The notes below the pieces were generated by a model. That model did no database searches, was not told where the DNA came from, and was given only the letters and a program-made list of their open reading frames with translations. From Planctomycetota bacterium (GTDB lineage Bacteria > Planctomycetota > UBA1135 > GCA-002686595), in contig JAEUHY010000015.1 of NCBI GenBank assembly GCA_016795325.1, positions 682,001 to 746,000 on the forward strand: a DNA stretch of 64,000 bases. Reading direction: 5' to 3'. A program made the translations under genes and the position numbers. Positions 29,342 through 38,433 of this stretch are shown here, one piece after another. Within the stretch, counting starts at the first letter, position 1. Each line of letters begins with the position of its first letter.

Positions 29342-30973
29342 GTGAACCCCGCGTCCCGCTCCGTTCTCGCGCTGGCCGTGGTCTGGTTCGCATTGGGCGC
29401 CCTCTGGCTGGGCTCCGAGGGCGCGTACCACGGCGACGAGCGCTTCTACACCGACGCCGTGCTGCGCATGCGCGCCAGCTCCGACTGGTTCACGCCGCAG
29501 TACGCCGACGGGACGGTCCGGCTGAACAAACCGCTGCTCGTCTACTGGATGATCGGCGCGTCGTTCGAGGGCTTGGGCGTCAGCTTGTTCGCCGCGCGGC
29601 TGCCGTTTCTAGCAGCGGGAGCGCTCGTCCTGCTGGCCACCGCTCGACTCGCGCACGCGCTGTTCCCCCAGCGTGCCGGGGCGCCGCTGCTGGCCGCAGC
29701 CATCGCCGCCTGCAACGGCTCATTGTTCACGCTGGCCTCGCGTTCGACGCCCGACATCGTGCTGGTGCTCGGCGTCGCCTGCGCGTTGGTAGGCCTGGCG
29801 GACCTCCTGGTCCGGCGGCTGCCGGGGCGGGATTGCGCTCCGTGGATGTGGGGCGGCATTGCGCTCGCCGCGGCGGCGAAAGGCAGTCTCGCGCTGGTCG
29901 TGCTCGGTTTCGTCGTCGTGGCGGTAGCGCGTTCACGACGCGACGCATGGCGCGACGTGCTGCACGTCCCGAGTCTGCTTGCGTCGCTGCTTTTCGCGGC
30001 GGTGTCCCTCGCGCCGTTGTGGCTGGCGGACGCTCCTGCCGCGGGCTCGAGCTTCGTCGCCGACCAGGTCGCCACGCGGCTGGCCGATTCACCTGCCGAG
30101 GTCGTGCAGCGCGTGGGCGAGTACCTCGCGTCGACGGCTCGCCATCTCTTGCCTTGGTCGCTCGGGCTCGCGGTCGCCGCGCTCGTTTCGCGCAAGGTCC
30201 TCGCCGCGGCTTGGCGCGAGCACGGCCTCGCGCTCAAGCTGGTGCTCGCGTTCAGCGCCGTCGTGCTCGCGGTTTTCGCCGCCGCCAATCTGCATCGCGG
30301 CCGCTACCTCGCGCCGCTCTATCCCGCGCACTCGGCCGCCATCGCGGGACTGCTGCTCGCCGGCGTCAGCGCGCCCTGGTTCCAGCGCTTGTTGCGCGTC
30401 TGCGGCTGGGCTGCGTGCGCACTGGCGTCGCTCGCGGCGCTGGCCCTCGTGCGCGTCGACGCGTGGGCCGCTGCGAGTTGCGCCGTCGCCTCCGCCGCGG
30501 CGTTCGCCGCGCTGCGCCGCGCCGCTCCGGAGACCGGCTTCGCGTTCGCCGGCGCGGCTGTTCTGCTGGCTGTGGTTCCCGCGTTGCGAGCCACCGCGGT
30601 GGGAGACGCGTGGCGCCTCGCGGCGCGCGCCGAACGACTCGACGCAACGCTTGGGTTCGATCCGTCGACGCCCAATTTGGTGCGCGTGCTCTCCGCCGGC
30701 CGACTCGATCCCCGACCGCTGGACGATCCGGGCGAGGCCGCGGCGCTCGAGCCGGGAGCGGTGGTTCTCGCTACGAAGCAGGCAGCCGAGCGATTGAGCT
30801 CGCAGGGCTGGAGCGCGGAACCTTGCGGCGTTCTCGCGCGGCGTTGGCGCGGCGCAGACGTTCAGGCGGTTCTCGCGGCGGACGATGCGAACGCGAAATT
30901 GAGCGAGTTGGGCGAACCGGTCTTCCTTCTGCAGCGCGAGCGGCCGGACGCCAATCCGCGCGCGGGCGGCTGA
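29342..30973 (+). CDS. GT39-type membrane glycosyltransferase
   Basis: 543 residues from a GTG at 29342. An upstream ATG would add a non-hydrophobic leader before the first membrane helix. The early loop GAYHGDERFYTDAVLRM holds the acidic residue pair used by dolichyl/undecaprenyl-phosphate mannosyltransferases (PMT_2/ArnT-like), and VRLNKPLLVYWMIG follows. About ten to twelve membrane helices precede a soluble C-terminal part of about 120 residues. It likely transfers a sugar from a lipid carrier to protein or lipid. It is divergent from the ACT/SbcCD operon. Confidence 0.82.
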   Translation: MNPASRSVLALAVVWFALGALWLGSEGAYHGDERFYTDAVLRMRASSDWFTPQYADGTVRLNKPLLVYWMIGASFEGLGVSLFAARLPFLAAGALVLLATARLAHALFPQRAGAPLLAAAIAACNGSLFTLASRSTPDIVLVLGVACALVGLADLLVRRLPGRDCAPWMWGGIALAAAAKGSLALVVLGFVVVAVARSRRDAWRDVLHVPSLLASLLFAAVSLAPLWLADAPAAGSSFVADQVATRLADSPAEVVQRVGEYLASTARHLLPWSLGLAVAALVSRKVLAAAWREHGLALKLVLAFSAVVLAVFAAANLHRGRYLAPLYPAHSAAIAGLLLAGVSAPWFQRLLRVCGWAACALASLAALALVRVDAWAAASCAVASAAAFAALRRAAPETGFAFAGAAVLLAVVPALRATAVGDAWRLAARAERLDATLGFDPSTPNLVRVLSAGRLDPRPLDDPGEAAALEPGAVVLATKQAAERLSSQGWSAEPCGVLARRWRGADVQAVLAADDANAKLSELGEPVFLLQRERPDANPRAGG

Positions 30974-31069
30974 ATCCGGCGCGCACGGCGCTGCGAAACG
31001 CAGAGTAGGGACTGCGCGGATGGGCCGGGCAGTAGCGAGCGTCTCGGACCCGATCGGAGGAATTTTGCC

Positions 31070-31759
31070 ATGCAGTCGCGCTTCACCGCTGCCCGTAGCC
31101 TGCCGCCCCTCGCCGCACGTGGACATGCCTGCGACGACCACGCCTCGGACTTGGACGGCGACGGTTCTGCAGCCGGCGTGGACCGGCCGCGCATCGAGCG
31201 CGCGGTGCGCGAGATCTTGCTCGCGATCGGCGAAGACCCCGACCGCGAGGGCCTGCTCGAAACTCCCAAGCGTGCCGCGAAGGCCTGGGCCGAACTCACC
31301 GTGGGTCAGCGCGACAGCGCCGAACGCCACCTCGGCAAGCAGTTCGGCCACCGCTCCGCTTCGGGGCGTGAACTGGTCGCCGTGCGCGGCGTCGAGTTCT
31401 ACAGCCTGTGCGAGCACCACTTGCTCCCGTTCTTCGGCCGCGCGCACGTGGCCTACATCCCGGCGAACAACCGCGTCTGCGGGCTGTCGAAGATCGCGCG
31501 CACGGTCGACGTGTTCGCGCGACGCCTGCAGATGCAAGAGCGTCTGACGGCGCAGATCGCGGATGCGCTTGTCGAGCACCTCGAGCCGCAGGGCGTCGCT
31601 GTGATCATCGAGGGCGAGCACATGTGCATGCGCATGCGCGGCGCCTCGAAGAGCGACGCGGACATGCTCACCACGGCCTTCCGCGGCCTGTTCGACGAGG
31701 ACGCTGCAGCGCGCGCCGAAGTGGTCGCGTTGCTGACGGCGCGCGGCGAGCGGCGCTGA
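31070..31759 (+). CDS. folE: GTP cyclohydrolase I (type IA)
   Basis: 229 residues. It converts GTP to 7,8-dihydroneopterin triphosphate, the first step of folate or tetrahydrobiopterin synthesis. The zinc ligands are in place: Cys114 and His117 in [18 protein letters not shown] and Cys186 in [10 protein letters not shown]. The catalytic domain starts near residue 40; the first 39 residues are an unconserved leader. The ATG at 31070 has a strong ribosome site, GGAGG at 31056-31060, nine bases upstream. A bidirectional hairpin terminator follows at 31783. Confidence 0.97.
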   Translation: MQSRFTAARSLPPLAARGHACDDHASDLDGDGSAAGVDRPRIERAVREILLAIGEDPDREGLLETPKRAAKAWAELTVGQRDSAERHLGKQFGHRSASGRELVAVRGVEFYSLCEHHLLPFFGRAHVAYIPANNRVCGLSKIARTVDVFARRLQMQERLTAQIADALVEHLEPQGVAVIIEGEHMCMRMRGASKSDADMLTTAFRGLFDEDAAARAEVVALLTARGERR

Positions 31760-31782
31760 GCGCGAACTCGAGAGCCAAACGA

Positions 31783-31821
31783 GCGGGGTCGCAGCTGGGA
31801 CAAACTCAGTTGCGACCCCGC
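31783..31821. terminator. bidirectional hairpin terminator after folE
   Basis: A 17-base stem, 31783-31799 (GCGGGGTCGCAGCTGGG) with 31805-31821, closes a five-base loop (ACAAA). Two of the pairs are G-U when transcribed. GAGTGTTGTT follows on the plus strand. It lies between the convergent folE and 31868 genes and can end both. Confidence 0.7.
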
Positions 31822-31867
31822 GAGTGTTGTTGGGCGCAGCGTGCGCTGCGCAGCAGTCAGAGCGCGC

Positions 31868-33448
31868 TCACGGAGCGAACGTCACCTGCAGACCATCCGA
31901 GAGGTTGGTCGTGGCCGGGGCGCTCGGATCGCGGTACCAGGTCTGGAACCAGGCTTGCTCGCCGCCCGAGAACGGAACGCCCTGAGCGTTGGGGTGCGTC
32001 GCGACCCAGGCGAGGAAGTCCAGACCGATCACGCCGTCGCAGGCGTTGGTCGTGCCGCCCGAACCCATCGACGTGGTGCGCTGCGTCGGCGCCTTGAGGC
32101 ACAGGAAGCTCGTGCTGCCCGGCGCCCAGACCGAGGCCTTCTTGCCCGTCGCGCTGTAGAAGATCAGCCCCTGCTTCTGGCCTTCGACGCCCGAGCAGGT
32201 CACGGTGAAGCCGCTGAGCGCGGCGGCGCTCGGAACACCGCTCGCCGAGAGGGTCGGCGTGCAGCCGTTCGTGCTCGAGCCGGCCGTGCAGTAGTTCACG
32301 ACGAGGCCCAGTTCGCACTCGTCGGGGACCGTGTTGAGGTTCTTGTCGTTGGACGTGCCGGCCGCGATCTCGCAGGCGTCGCCGACGAGGTCGAGGTCGC
32401 AGTCGGCCTGCGAGGGGTTGGCCACCGTCACGCAGTTGTCGACGCAGTCCGCGACGCCGTCCGCGTCGCCGTCGAGATCCGCAACGCCGCAGCCGCAGGC
32501 GCCGGGCGCAGTCTTGAGCGGGTCGGCCGGGCAACCGTCGTTGCAATCCGCCGCGCCGTCGTTGTCGCTGTCGACGTCGGACACTCCGCAGCCACAGGCG
32601 CCGGGCGAAGTCTTGGCGCCGTCGTCGGGGCAGCCGTCGCAGGCGTTGAGCACGCCGTCGAGATCGTTGTCGAGCGCCGCGGCGCCGTTCAGCGAGCCCA
32701 GGTCCAGGCCGCCGCTCGCGCTGACGCTGTGCGCTTCGAAGCCGAACGTACGACCCGCGCCCGTGTCCCAGGTGTACGGGCCGCCCGGGTTCGTGCCGAG
32801 CAGGTCGCCGACGATCGTGTTGCACAGCGCGCCGCTCGCGTTGTACGTGCGCTGGAGCGCGTCGGGCGTGAAGCCGGCGAACGGCCCGAAGTTGGCAAAG
32901 CCCAGATCGTCCGCGTAGCCGTCGTTGTCCGCGGGCGTGTTGTCGTTCTCGAGCAGAGCGATCGCGTCCACGACCGTGAAGCCGACCAGCGCTCCGCTGT
33001 TCAGCGTCGCGTCGTTGTCGCTGTCGAGGTCCGTACCCTGCGCCGGCGGCGTGCCGAAGCCGAGGATGAAGGTGTTGCTGCCGTTCTCGATGTCAGGGTT
33101 GAAGTCGGCGCTGTTGATCGACGTCGCGGGATCAGCGGCCGGGTTGATGGCCGTCGCCGCATCGCGCCACAGGAACAGGCCGTTCGAACCGGTCGAGAAG
33201 GCGCCGAGGTTGAGCACGACATCGAGCGTGCCCGCGCTCGCGCCGTCGCCTTCGACGATGAGCAGGTAGTAGCCGGCGAGGCTCGCGTTGGGAGCGCCGC
33301 GGACTTCGAACCCTTCCTGGCCGTTGTCGGTTCCGGGAGGATTGACGAACGCTTCGCTGAGCGTGAATTGGGCTTGCGCCAGGCCGGCGACGAGCGCGAG
33401 AGCGGCCGCCGACGATACGAGGCGGCGCGCCGTGGAAAGAAGCTGCAT
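31868..33448 (-). CDS. secreted protein with thrombospondin type-3-like calcium repeats and shared C-terminal domain
   Basis: 526 residues from the ATG at 33448, which has GAGGAG eight bases upstream and opens a signal peptide ending AGLAQAQ. Residues about 25-270 form a lamin-tail/LTD-like or unknown beta domain (LSEAFVNPPGTDNGQEGFEV). Residues about 280-385 hold thrombospondin-3-type acidic repeats (DNDLDGVLNACDGCPDD, DSDNDGAADCNDGCP, DLDGDADGVADC) that should bind calcium. The last about 137 residues (YCTAGSSTNGC...WYRDPSAPATTNLSDGLQVTFAP) are the domain shared with the genes at 16009 and 33655. Extracellular; function unknown. Confidence 0.88.
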   Translation of the reverse strand: MQLLSTARRLVSSAAALALVAGLAQAQFTLSEAFVNPPGTDNGQEGFEVRGAPNASLAGYYLLIVEGDGASAGTLDVVLNLGAFSTGSNGLFLWRDAATAINPAADPATSINSADFNPDIENGSNTFILGFGTPPAQGTDLDSDNDATLNSGALVGFTVVDAIALLENDNTPADNDGYADDLGFANFGPFAGFTPDALQRTYNASGALCNTIVGDLLGTNPGGPYTWDTGAGRTFGFEAHSVSASGGLDLGSLNGAAALDNDLDGVLNACDGCPDDGAKTSPGACGCGVSDVDSDNDGAADCNDGCPADPLKTAPGACGCGVADLDGDADGVADCVDNCVTVANPSQADCDLDLVGDACEIAAGTSNDKNLNTVPDECELGLVVNYCTAGSSTNGCTPTLSASGVPSAAALSGFTVTCSGVEGQKQGLIFYSATGKKASVWAPGSTSFLCLKAPTQRTTSMGSGGTTNACDGVIGLDFLAWVATHPNAQGVPFSGGEQAWFQTWYRDPSAPATTNLSDGLQVTFAP

Positions 33449-33593
33449 GTGGGGACTCCTCGAGAGGGGGACAGAATCGAATGCGTGCGGCGCCTGCGCC
33501 GCACGTTGCACAAGTTCGTGCCGTTTCCTCGGAGGCCGATGAGGAGCCCGTAAGCGCCGCATCAAGCGCGCAGCTGCGCGTCGCACAAGCAAC

Positions 33594-33628
33594 GGGGCCC
33601 GCGGCGCGTCGAACGCGCCGCGGGCCCC
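33594..33628. terminator. strong GC hairpin terminator
   Basis: A perfect 16-base stem, 33594-33609 (GGGGCCCGCGGCGCGT) with 33613-33628, closes the three-base loop CGA. It lies 27-61 bases downstream of the beta-helix gene's stop (minus strand), the usual place for a terminator, although no long T tract follows. Confidence 0.65.
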
Positions 33629-33654
33629 AAGTTCTCCACGCTTTTGTGGCGCTG

Positions 33655-35454
33655 CTAGTTGCAGATCGTGAACTGCGCCGCGTTCGTCAGGTTGGTCGTG
33701 AACGGATCCTGCGGATCGCGCGACCAGTACTGCGCGTTCACCTGTTGTCCGGCGATCAGCAGCGGATCGGTGCCGGACACGATGAAGGCGTTGAAGTTGA
33801 ACGTGAACGTGCCGGTGCAGTCCGCGCCGCCCGCGCTGCCGCCCGAGTTCTGGGCCGGCGTGCGCTTGAGCGGAGGATTCACGCACAGGATGCCGCCTTG
33901 GAACGGAAGCGCCGCGGCCGCGTAGCCGTAGAACAGCAAGCCTTGCTTCTGGCTGAGGATGTTGGTCGCGCTGATCGTCAGCGGTTGCGCGATCGTCGGG
34001 CTGGCGAAGCCGACCGCCGCGATCGCCGGGAGGCACAGTTGCGAATTCAGCTTGGCCGTGCAGTACACGCTCGGCAGCACGCCGCCCGTGCACTCGCAGT
34101 CGTCGGGCACGCCGTTGGCGTCGGCGTCGAGCGAGGTCCCCGACTGCAGATCGCACCAATCCGGCACGCCGTTGCCGTTGCAGTCGCTCGACTCGAACGC
34201 GCCCATGTCGACGATCGGGGCCGAGCCCGCGCCCGTGTTGGCGACGAGCAACGCATCGCCGAAGCGGTTGCCGCCGGCGAGGTCCTTGGTGACGCCGGCC
34301 GGAACGCCCGCGTTGTTGCCCGCGTCGATGCCCGGCGAGTTGGTCGCCAAGCGGAACGGCGACGGACCGCAGTTGTTGAACAGCGGCGTGCCGGTGACGT
34401 TGCCGGTGCCAGTGAAGCCCGTGGACGTGAGCGTGTACGTGACGCTCATGTTCGAGGGGCTGAGCTGCGCCGCCTGGCCGCTCGAACCGCCCTGGCCCGT
34501 GTTGCCGAACACGACGCAGTTGATGACGCTGCCGCCGGCGCCGAGGATCCCGCCGGTGGCGTTCGCGGTCGCCGAGTTGTTCAGGATCGTGCAGTTGCGG
34601 ATCTGCGGCGACGAGCCCGACACGAAGATCGCGCCGCCCCCGCCCGTACCGGTCGAGGTGTTGTTGTGGAACAGGCAGTTCCAAACCTTGACCGAGCTGC
34701 CGCCGAAGATCTCGATGCCGCCGGCGCGCGCCGCCGAGTTGTTGCGGAACGTGCAGCGGTCGAAGGTCGCGCCGACGCCGTTGGCCATGTCGAACGCGCC
34801 ACCGAAGTTGCTGCCGAAGTTGCCGTCGAACACGGTGTCGAGGAACGTCGGGCTAGCCGAGTTGATGTAGCCCGCGCCGCCGCCGAAGGTGCAGCGGTTC
34901 GCGGTGAACAAGCAGTTGCGGATCACCGGCGTGCCGCTCAGGCACAGGATGCCGCCGCCGCGGTCTTCGTTGGCGCCGGCGCCGTTCGCGTTGCCGCCGC
35001 GCACGGTGAAGCCGTCGATCACCGCCGTCGCGTTGGCGCCGGTTCCGACGAGCACGTGGAACGAGTTGTCCGTGAAGATGTTCGCGCCGTCGTTGCCGGC
35101 GAGGTCACCCGAAAGCGTGGCGACGTTGAGCGCGAGGTTGCGCTGCGAGAGCAGCGTCTCACCGCCGGCGAAGCCGCCGTAGATTTCGACGCCGTTCTTC
35201 AGCGTGAAGGTGATCGAGCGCGTGGTGGTCGCGGTCGGCTTGTACAGGCCGTCGGCCACCCAGATCTGGTCGCCGGCGACCGAGGCGGCGAGTGCGCTCT
35301 GGAGCGCGTCGACGCCGCGGAAGGCGTCGGCCCACGACGAACCGTCGTTGGCCCCGGTCGTGAGGTTGGCGTCGGCGAACTTCGTGCCGGCGTTGGCGAG
35401 CGGAGCGAAGGCGAGCAGCGGAATCAGGGTGCGGAGCGTGGTGCGCTGGAGCAT
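33655..35454 (-). CDS. secreted right-handed beta-helix protein with shared C-terminal domain
   Basis: 599 residues with a signal peptide (residues 1-22, ending PLANA). Residues about 25-400 are parallel beta-helix (PbH1/polymorphic outer membrane protein-like) repeats, seen as FTVRGGNANG, PVIRNCLFTANR, ATFDRCTFRNNSA, PQIRNCTILNNSA and VINCVVFGN. A planctomycete-type linker follows (DCNGNGVPDWCD and DADANGVPDDCE). The last about 137 residues (from YCTAKLNSQLC to FTICN) are the domain shared with 16009 and 31868. It lies directly upstream of 31868 on the same strand but is separated by a terminator hairpin, so the two are probably a paralogous pair of surface proteins. Confidence 0.88.
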   Translation of the reverse strand: MLQRTTLRTLIPLLAFAPLANAGTKFADANLTTGANDGSSWADAFRGVDALQSALAASVAGDQIWVADGLYKPTATTTRSITFTLKNGVEIYGGFAGGETLLSQRNLALNVATLSGDLAGNDGANIFTDNSFHVLVGTGANATAVIDGFTVRGGNANGAGANEDRGGGILCLSGTPVIRNCLFTANRCTFGGGAGYINSASPTFLDTVFDGNFGSNFGGAFDMANGVGATFDRCTFRNNSAARAGGIEIFGGSSVKVWNCLFHNNTSTGTGGGGAIFVSGSSPQIRNCTILNNSATANATGGILGAGGSVINCVVFGNTGQGGSSGQAAQLSPSNMSVTYTLTSTGFTGTGNVTGTPLFNNCGPSPFRLATNSPGIDAGNNAGVPAGVTKDLAGGNRFGDALLVANTGAGSAPIVDMGAFESSDCNGNGVPDWCDLQSGTSLDADANGVPDDCECTGGVLPSVYCTAKLNSQLCLPAIAAVGFASPTIAQPLTISATNILSQKQGLLFYGYAAAALPFQGGILCVNPPLKRTPAQNSGGSAGGADCTGTFTFNFNAFIVSGTDPLLIAGQQVNAQYWSRDPQDPFTTNLTNAAQFTICN

Positions 35455-35633
35455 GGAGGCTGGGGTACGAAGAGGCCTGCGGCGACGCTCGGAGCGTCGA
35501 GGGTCAAAAGGGCAAAACTACCACACGCGCCCGGATCGCGCGGGTTCGAGCGCGGCCCAGGCTCAGCCGTACGCTCCAGCGCCCCGGCGCCCCGACGTGG
35601 GTCGCGCCTTCGAATGCGCCGCTCGCTGCGCCC

Positions 35634-37652
35634 TCAGCGCTTGAGCTCGCTCGCGCGGCGCGCGCGGCCGCGCTCGAGTGCGGCGGGGTCGAAGTTGGGG
35701 CCGAGCAACGGCGCGATGTCGGGCGGCATGCGTTCACGCCGCAGCCCCTCCTCGAGTCCGGCGCCGACGCCTTCGAAGAACGGCACGGCGTACTCGGGCG
35801 GAACGCGCTCGGCGGCGGCGCTCACCAATTCGACGTCGAAGGGCAAACCGCGCCGCAGCTTGCGGCCGCACACCGCGCCGAAGCCGCGCGCATACGCCGG
35901 TCGCAACGGCGCAGGGAGCGTGGTGAACAGCTGCACCATCTCGAGCATGTCGCGCTGCAGATCGCGGCCCATCGGGATCTCCCAGTCCGTGGCCAAGCCC
36001 TCGACGGCCGGGCCCGCGAGCGGATCACCCGCCGCGGTGCGCTCCTCGAGCAAGCTGAGGAAGCGCGCATCGAACTGGCTGTTCACGCGACTGGCGTAGC
36101 GAAAGCAGGTGCCGAACCCACGCGCGACGTCGGCGCGGCGGCGCGGCTCGAAACGTTCGAGAATCGGCCACAGTTCCAGCGGCCCGCCTTTGCTGGCCAT
36201 CACTCGCTGCACGGCCAGTACGCGGCCCAGGCCCTGGTACAGCCAGGGCCGATACGCCGGCGGGTAGCTCTCGACCATCTCGACGATCTCCTCGTGCGAG
36301 TAGCCGTTGCGCGGCGAGATCAGCTGCGTCGCGACCTGCCGCAGCTTGTAGCCGTCGTAGTAGCCGCCCTGGCCTTGCACGGGCGAGTTCCAGTGCGTCA
36401 GGGCGAGGTTGAAGCTGCCGGCGACGAAGCACGCACCGGTGACCGCGCGTCCGAACCCGCCGAGCAGCACGCGCCCTTGCACGCGCCCGAACTCGCTCCA
36501 GCGCCACGCCGCCAGCGCGATCACGACGATCGCGAACAGGAAGTGCGTGTTGAAGTAGCGGTAGCTCTCCGCGTCCATGGGAGAGGGCCGCGGCGTGATG
36601 GTGAACGTGCTCGTGGCGAACGCGAACGCCGTGAGCGGCAAGTAGGCGAGCGCCAACGCTGCGACGACGCTGCGCAGGGGAATCGTGCTGCGTCGCTCGT
36701 CGCCCTTGTCCAGCAGCGCCGTGAGCAGTCCCCACGCCGCGCGCAGCGCGCCGGGGACCAGCGAAACGTAGCTCGCGACGAAGGCGGCGAGCACCAATCC
36801 ACGCGCCCACGCGCCGGGCAGCGGGCCGAAGTCGGGGAACTGCGCCGCCGACGGCAAGTGCTCGAACAGGAACTGTTGCAGGCGCTCGGCGACGCGTGCG
36901 AAGTCCAGGCCGCTGTCCTGGGTCGCGGGACTGAAGCGCGTGCTCAGGAACTCCAGCCCGCGCGCCCCGGTCGCCCAGTTGAGGTAGACCAGCGGCGCGA
37001 TTCCCACGGCGAAGCCGGCGGCGATGCGCCCTGCATCGCGCGCCGCCGAGCGCAGCCCGCGCACGCCCACGTGGGCCGCAAGCAGCAACGCGATCGGCGT
37101 GATCGCGCCGAGGAACACGAACAGGGCGAAGCCGCAGGCCAATCCGAAACGGAACAGGCCCGTTCCACGCGCCGCGCCGCGCACCCAGAGCCACAGCGCG
37201 AGCGTGGTGAACACCACCGTCTCGAAGTGGTTGCCCGAGGCGAGCAGCGAGTACTTGAACAGCGTCGTGGGAGCGAGCGCGAAGAGCAGCGCCGCGGTGT
37301 TCGCCGCGCGAGCGTCGGTCAGGCGCCGGATGCAGGCCCACAGCGCCAGCAGCGCGAGTGCTCCGAGCAGCAGCGGAACCAGCTTGAGCGCCAGGTACGT
37401 CTCGCCGAACAGCGCGTAGCTGGGGATCGCCAGCAGTCCGGTGAGGATCTGTCCCGCTGCGTTGTCGTACACGCGCACGATCGGCAGGCCGCCGTCCACG
37501 CCCACGAGGAGCGGAATCGTTCCCATCGGGAACAGCTCGTACTGCGGCATGGCGACCTCGTCGAAGGCGGTCGACAGCACCAGCGCGCGCAGGGCGAAGT
37601 ACACCAGCAGGGCCAGCAACCAGCCCGCAGAGGAGCGGCTCGGCTCGTTCAT
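35634..37652 (-). CDS. polytopic membrane protein, GT39/ArnT-like glycosyltransferase candidate
   Basis: 672 residues. The first about 430 hold ten or more membrane helices (for example residues 12-30, 90-115 and 150-190). The first extracytoplasmic loop includes AFDEVAMPQYELFPMG, an acidic pair in the place used by GT39/PMT-type enzymes. The last about 240 residues are soluble and unlike known domains (YPPAYRPWLYQGLGRVLAVQRV and similar helical stretches). Activity is not proven by motif, so this is best read as a probable lipid-linked sugar transferase. Confidence 0.65.
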   Translation of the reverse strand: MNEPSRSSAGWLLALLVYFALRALVLSTAFDEVAMPQYELFPMGTIPLLVGVDGGLPIVRVYDNAAGQILTGLLAIPSYALFGETYLALKLVPLLLGALALLALWACIRRLTDARAANTAALLFALAPTTLFKYSLLASGNHFETVVFTTLALWLWVRGAARGTGLFRFGLACGFALFVFLGAITPIALLLAAHVGVRGLRSAARDAGRIAAGFAVGIAPLVYLNWATGARGLEFLSTRFSPATQDSGLDFARVAERLQQFLFEHLPSAAQFPDFGPLPGAWARGLVLAAFVASYVSLVPGALRAAWGLLTALLDKGDERRSTIPLRSVVAALALAYLPLTAFAFATSTFTITPRPSPMDAESYRYFNTHFLFAIVVIALAAWRWSEFGRVQGRVLLGGFGRAVTGACFVAGSFNLALTHWNSPVQGQGGYYDGYKLRQVATQLISPRNGYSHEEIVEMVESYPPAYRPWLYQGLGRVLAVQRVMASKGGPLELWPILERFEPRRRADVARGFGTCFRYASRVNSQFDARFLSLLEERTAAGDPLAGPAVEGLATDWEIPMGRDLQRDMLEMVQLFTTLPAPLRPAYARGFGAVCGRKLRRGLPFDVELVSAAAERVPPEYAVPFFEGVGAGLEEGLRRERMPPDIAPLLGPNFDPAALERGRARRASELKR

Positions 37653-37851
37653 CGTGCGGCGAGTATAGGGGGCGCGGCCTCGTGTTTCGGGCGCCGCCGT
37701 TTGGAACTTCCTTCACGGTGCGGACCGTTCGTCGGGCGATTCGCGCGCCGCGTGTTGCGCGAGCGCACGCAACGGCGCGCCAGGAGTAGGCTGGAGCACG
37801 CACGAGGTGAGGTTTTCTCCAGTCCCCCTGGAACCGACTCTGAGGATGCTC

Positions 37852-38313
37852 ATGAGCAAAAAAGTCGAAGACCTGATCACGCAACCGTCGCCCTTGGTGC
37901 TCGACCGCGCAACTAGCGTGTTCGAGGCCGCGCGCGCGATGACGGCGCGCAACGTCGGCGCCGTCACGATCTGTGACGACGCCGGTCGACCGACCGGCAT
38001 CTTCACCGAGCGCGACTTGATGACACGCGTGGTCGTGCCCGGTCGCGACCCCGCCCGCACGTCGCTCGGCGAGGTGATGACGACGCGGCTGCTGTTCGCG
38101 CGCGGCGACGAGCCGGTGGTCGACGTCGAACGCGAGATGCAGCGCATGCACGTGCGTCACTTGCCCGTGGTCGACGGCGTCGGGCGCTTGCTCGGCGTGA
38201 TCAGCTTGCGCGATCTGCTGCGCGCGGACCTGTGCGAACGCGAGGAGGAGCTCCACGCGCTGCACGACTACATCGCGGCCGCGGACGACGCGCCGCATTC
38301 GTCGGTTCGTTGA
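37852..38313 (+). CDS. two-CBS-domain protein
   Basis: 153 residues made of two CBS domains (residues about 5-62 and 72-132), with GAVTICDDAGRPTGIFTERDLM in the first and LPVVDGVGRLLGVISLRDLL in the second. Free-standing CBS pairs usually bind adenine nucleotides and act as small regulators. Of two in-frame ATGs the one at 37852 is preferred because GAGG at 37842-37845 lies six bases upstream; the ATG at 37846 would be too close. It is followed by the biotin carboxylase gene. Confidence 0.88.
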   Translation: MSKKVEDLITQPSPLVLDRATSVFEAARAMTARNVGAVTICDDAGRPTGIFTERDLMTRVVVPGRDPARTSLGEVMTTRLLFARGDEPVVDVEREMQRMHVRHLPVVDGVGRLLGVISLRDLLRADLCEREEELHALHDYIAAADDAPHSSVR

Positions 38314-38361
38314 GTCTGGGGCGCGGGCGGTTCGCCGCGCCGCGTCGGACGAGGCGACGAG

Positions 38362-38389
38362 TTGCGGGAGCGAGGGGCGCGCCTACAAT
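38362..38389 (+). promoter_or_regulatory. candidate promoter of biotin carboxylase operon
   Basis: TTGCGG (38362-38367) and TACAAT (38384-38389) are separated by 16 bases, in an otherwise very GC-rich stretch. The transcript would start near 38396, about 38 bases before the accC ATG. Confidence 0.5.
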
Positions 38390-38433
38390 CCGCGCCCCCG
38401 TTCGCCCCACCCGCGCGCCGCGCCTTTTTTCGC